In this document: one piece after another, positions 63,879 to 64,000 of the stretch | How the letters are laid out: every line of letters begins with the position of its first letter | Numbering within the stretch: the first letter of the stretch is position 1 | NCBI GenBank assembly: GCA_902825215.1 | Contig: LR782234.1 | Coordinates: 310,001 to 374,000, forward strand | Reading direction: 5' to 3' | Origin: Pseudomonas fluorescens | Lineage (GTDB): Bacteria > Pseudomonadota > Gammaproteobacteria > Pseudomonadales > Pseudomonadaceae | DNA: 64,000 nucleotides | Position numbers and translations under genes: made by a program | The notes under the pieces: model-generated | Databases searched by the model: none | Told to the model about the DNA's origin: nothing | The model's input: only the letters and a program-made list of their open reading frames with translations

Positions 63879-64000
63879 TCAGCCTAGAAGATCGCGCAGG
63901 ACTTGGGTGAAGGCTCGGGCGCTGTCTTCTTCGCCGGCATGCCTGCCGTCGCGCACCACCCACTGACCATTGACCATCACATCACGCACCTGCCGATCGC
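63879..64000 (-). CDS. hutF: Formimidoylglutamate deiminase HutF, C-terminal end (partial)
   Basis: The window holds only the last 40 codons: DRQVRDVMVNGQWVVRDGRH, then AGEEDSARAFTQVLRDLLG, ending in TGA at 63879. The pattern VRDVMVNGQWVVRDGRH with a GEED..RAF helix is the C-terminus of HutF-type amidohydrolases as I remember it. HutF converts N-formimino-glutamate to N-formylglutamate in histidine breakdown. The gene continues past the window edge. The call rests on a short tail, so another amidohydrolase remains possible. Confidence 0.65.
   Translation of the reverse strand, partial: DRQVRDVMVNGQWVVRDGRHAGEEDSARAFTQVLRDLLG

Overview
The window looks like chromosome from the Pseudomonas fluorescens group. 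Several things point there. The gene content and order are pseudomonad core genome: glnA with ntrBC, hisBH/A/F, gpmI-envC-ctpA, yibN-grxC-secB, mutY-yggX, fbp. The coding sequence is GC-rich, and the intergenic regions carry the GTGGGAGC-type REP doublets and larger cruciform repeats common in this group. Family names are from memory of protein families, not from a database search.

Layout. (1) 1-3.85 kb is an accessory patch on the 3' side of a tRNA-Thr gene. It holds a structured non-coding stretch, a HicAB toxin-antitoxin pair with an inverted-repeat operator, a decayed HigA-like antitoxin fragment that ends at a degenerate copy of the tRNA-Thr terminator, a BRCT-domain protein and an orphan AAA-type ATPase. 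(2) 4-9.4 kb, minus strand: an FkbM methyltransferase, then a polar amino-acid ABC importer (hisP-hisJ-hisQ-hisM type) with a Methyltransf_32-like protein overlapping its end. (3) 9.4-15.5 kb: an APC/GabP-like permease behind a good sigma-54 promoter match, two tandem paralogous small proteins, an alpha/beta hydrolase, a DUF1016/YhcG nuclease and two small membrane proteins. (4) 15.7-20 kb: tRNA-Phe, then the asmA-mutY-yggX operon and a PanZ-like protein. (5) 20-27.5 kb: an OFA-family MFS transporter, the histidine genes hisB-hisH-DUF2164-hisA-hisF, a periplasmic binding protein and a Vps62-related protein.

(6) 27.6-35.2 kb is the conserved cell-envelope and secretion block: ctpA, envC and a divergent polysaccharide deacetylase on the minus strand with gpmI, facing yibN-grxC-secB, then trmL. 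(7) 35.3-40.6 kb is the most unusual part. Two tandem leucine-rich-repeat proteins of 663 and 821 aa share an N-terminus, a C-terminus and a duplicated 5' leader with GGA motifs that suggest RsmA/RsmE control. Their tails resemble the start of a NEL-type ubiquitin-ligase domain but lack its cysteine motif and the rest of the domain. A 77-bp tandem array of stem-loops follows. (8) 40.6-46.5 kb is the nitrogen-control block glnA, two DUF4124 proteins, ntrB, ntrC, with a sigma-54 promoter and NtrC-like sites. (9) 46.5-64 kb: thiI, typA, a YkgJ protein, glgP, a very large DUF2339 membrane protein with a DUF3999 partner, fbp, a DUF924 protein, an amino-acid-type dCache chemoreceptor, a small lipoprotein, a Blc lipocalin and the 3' end of hutF running off the edge.

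The strongest candidates for something little described are the LRR tandem pair with its duplicated leader and the stem-loop array behind it. Next come the tRNA-Thr-linked accessory patch and the structured element at its far end.
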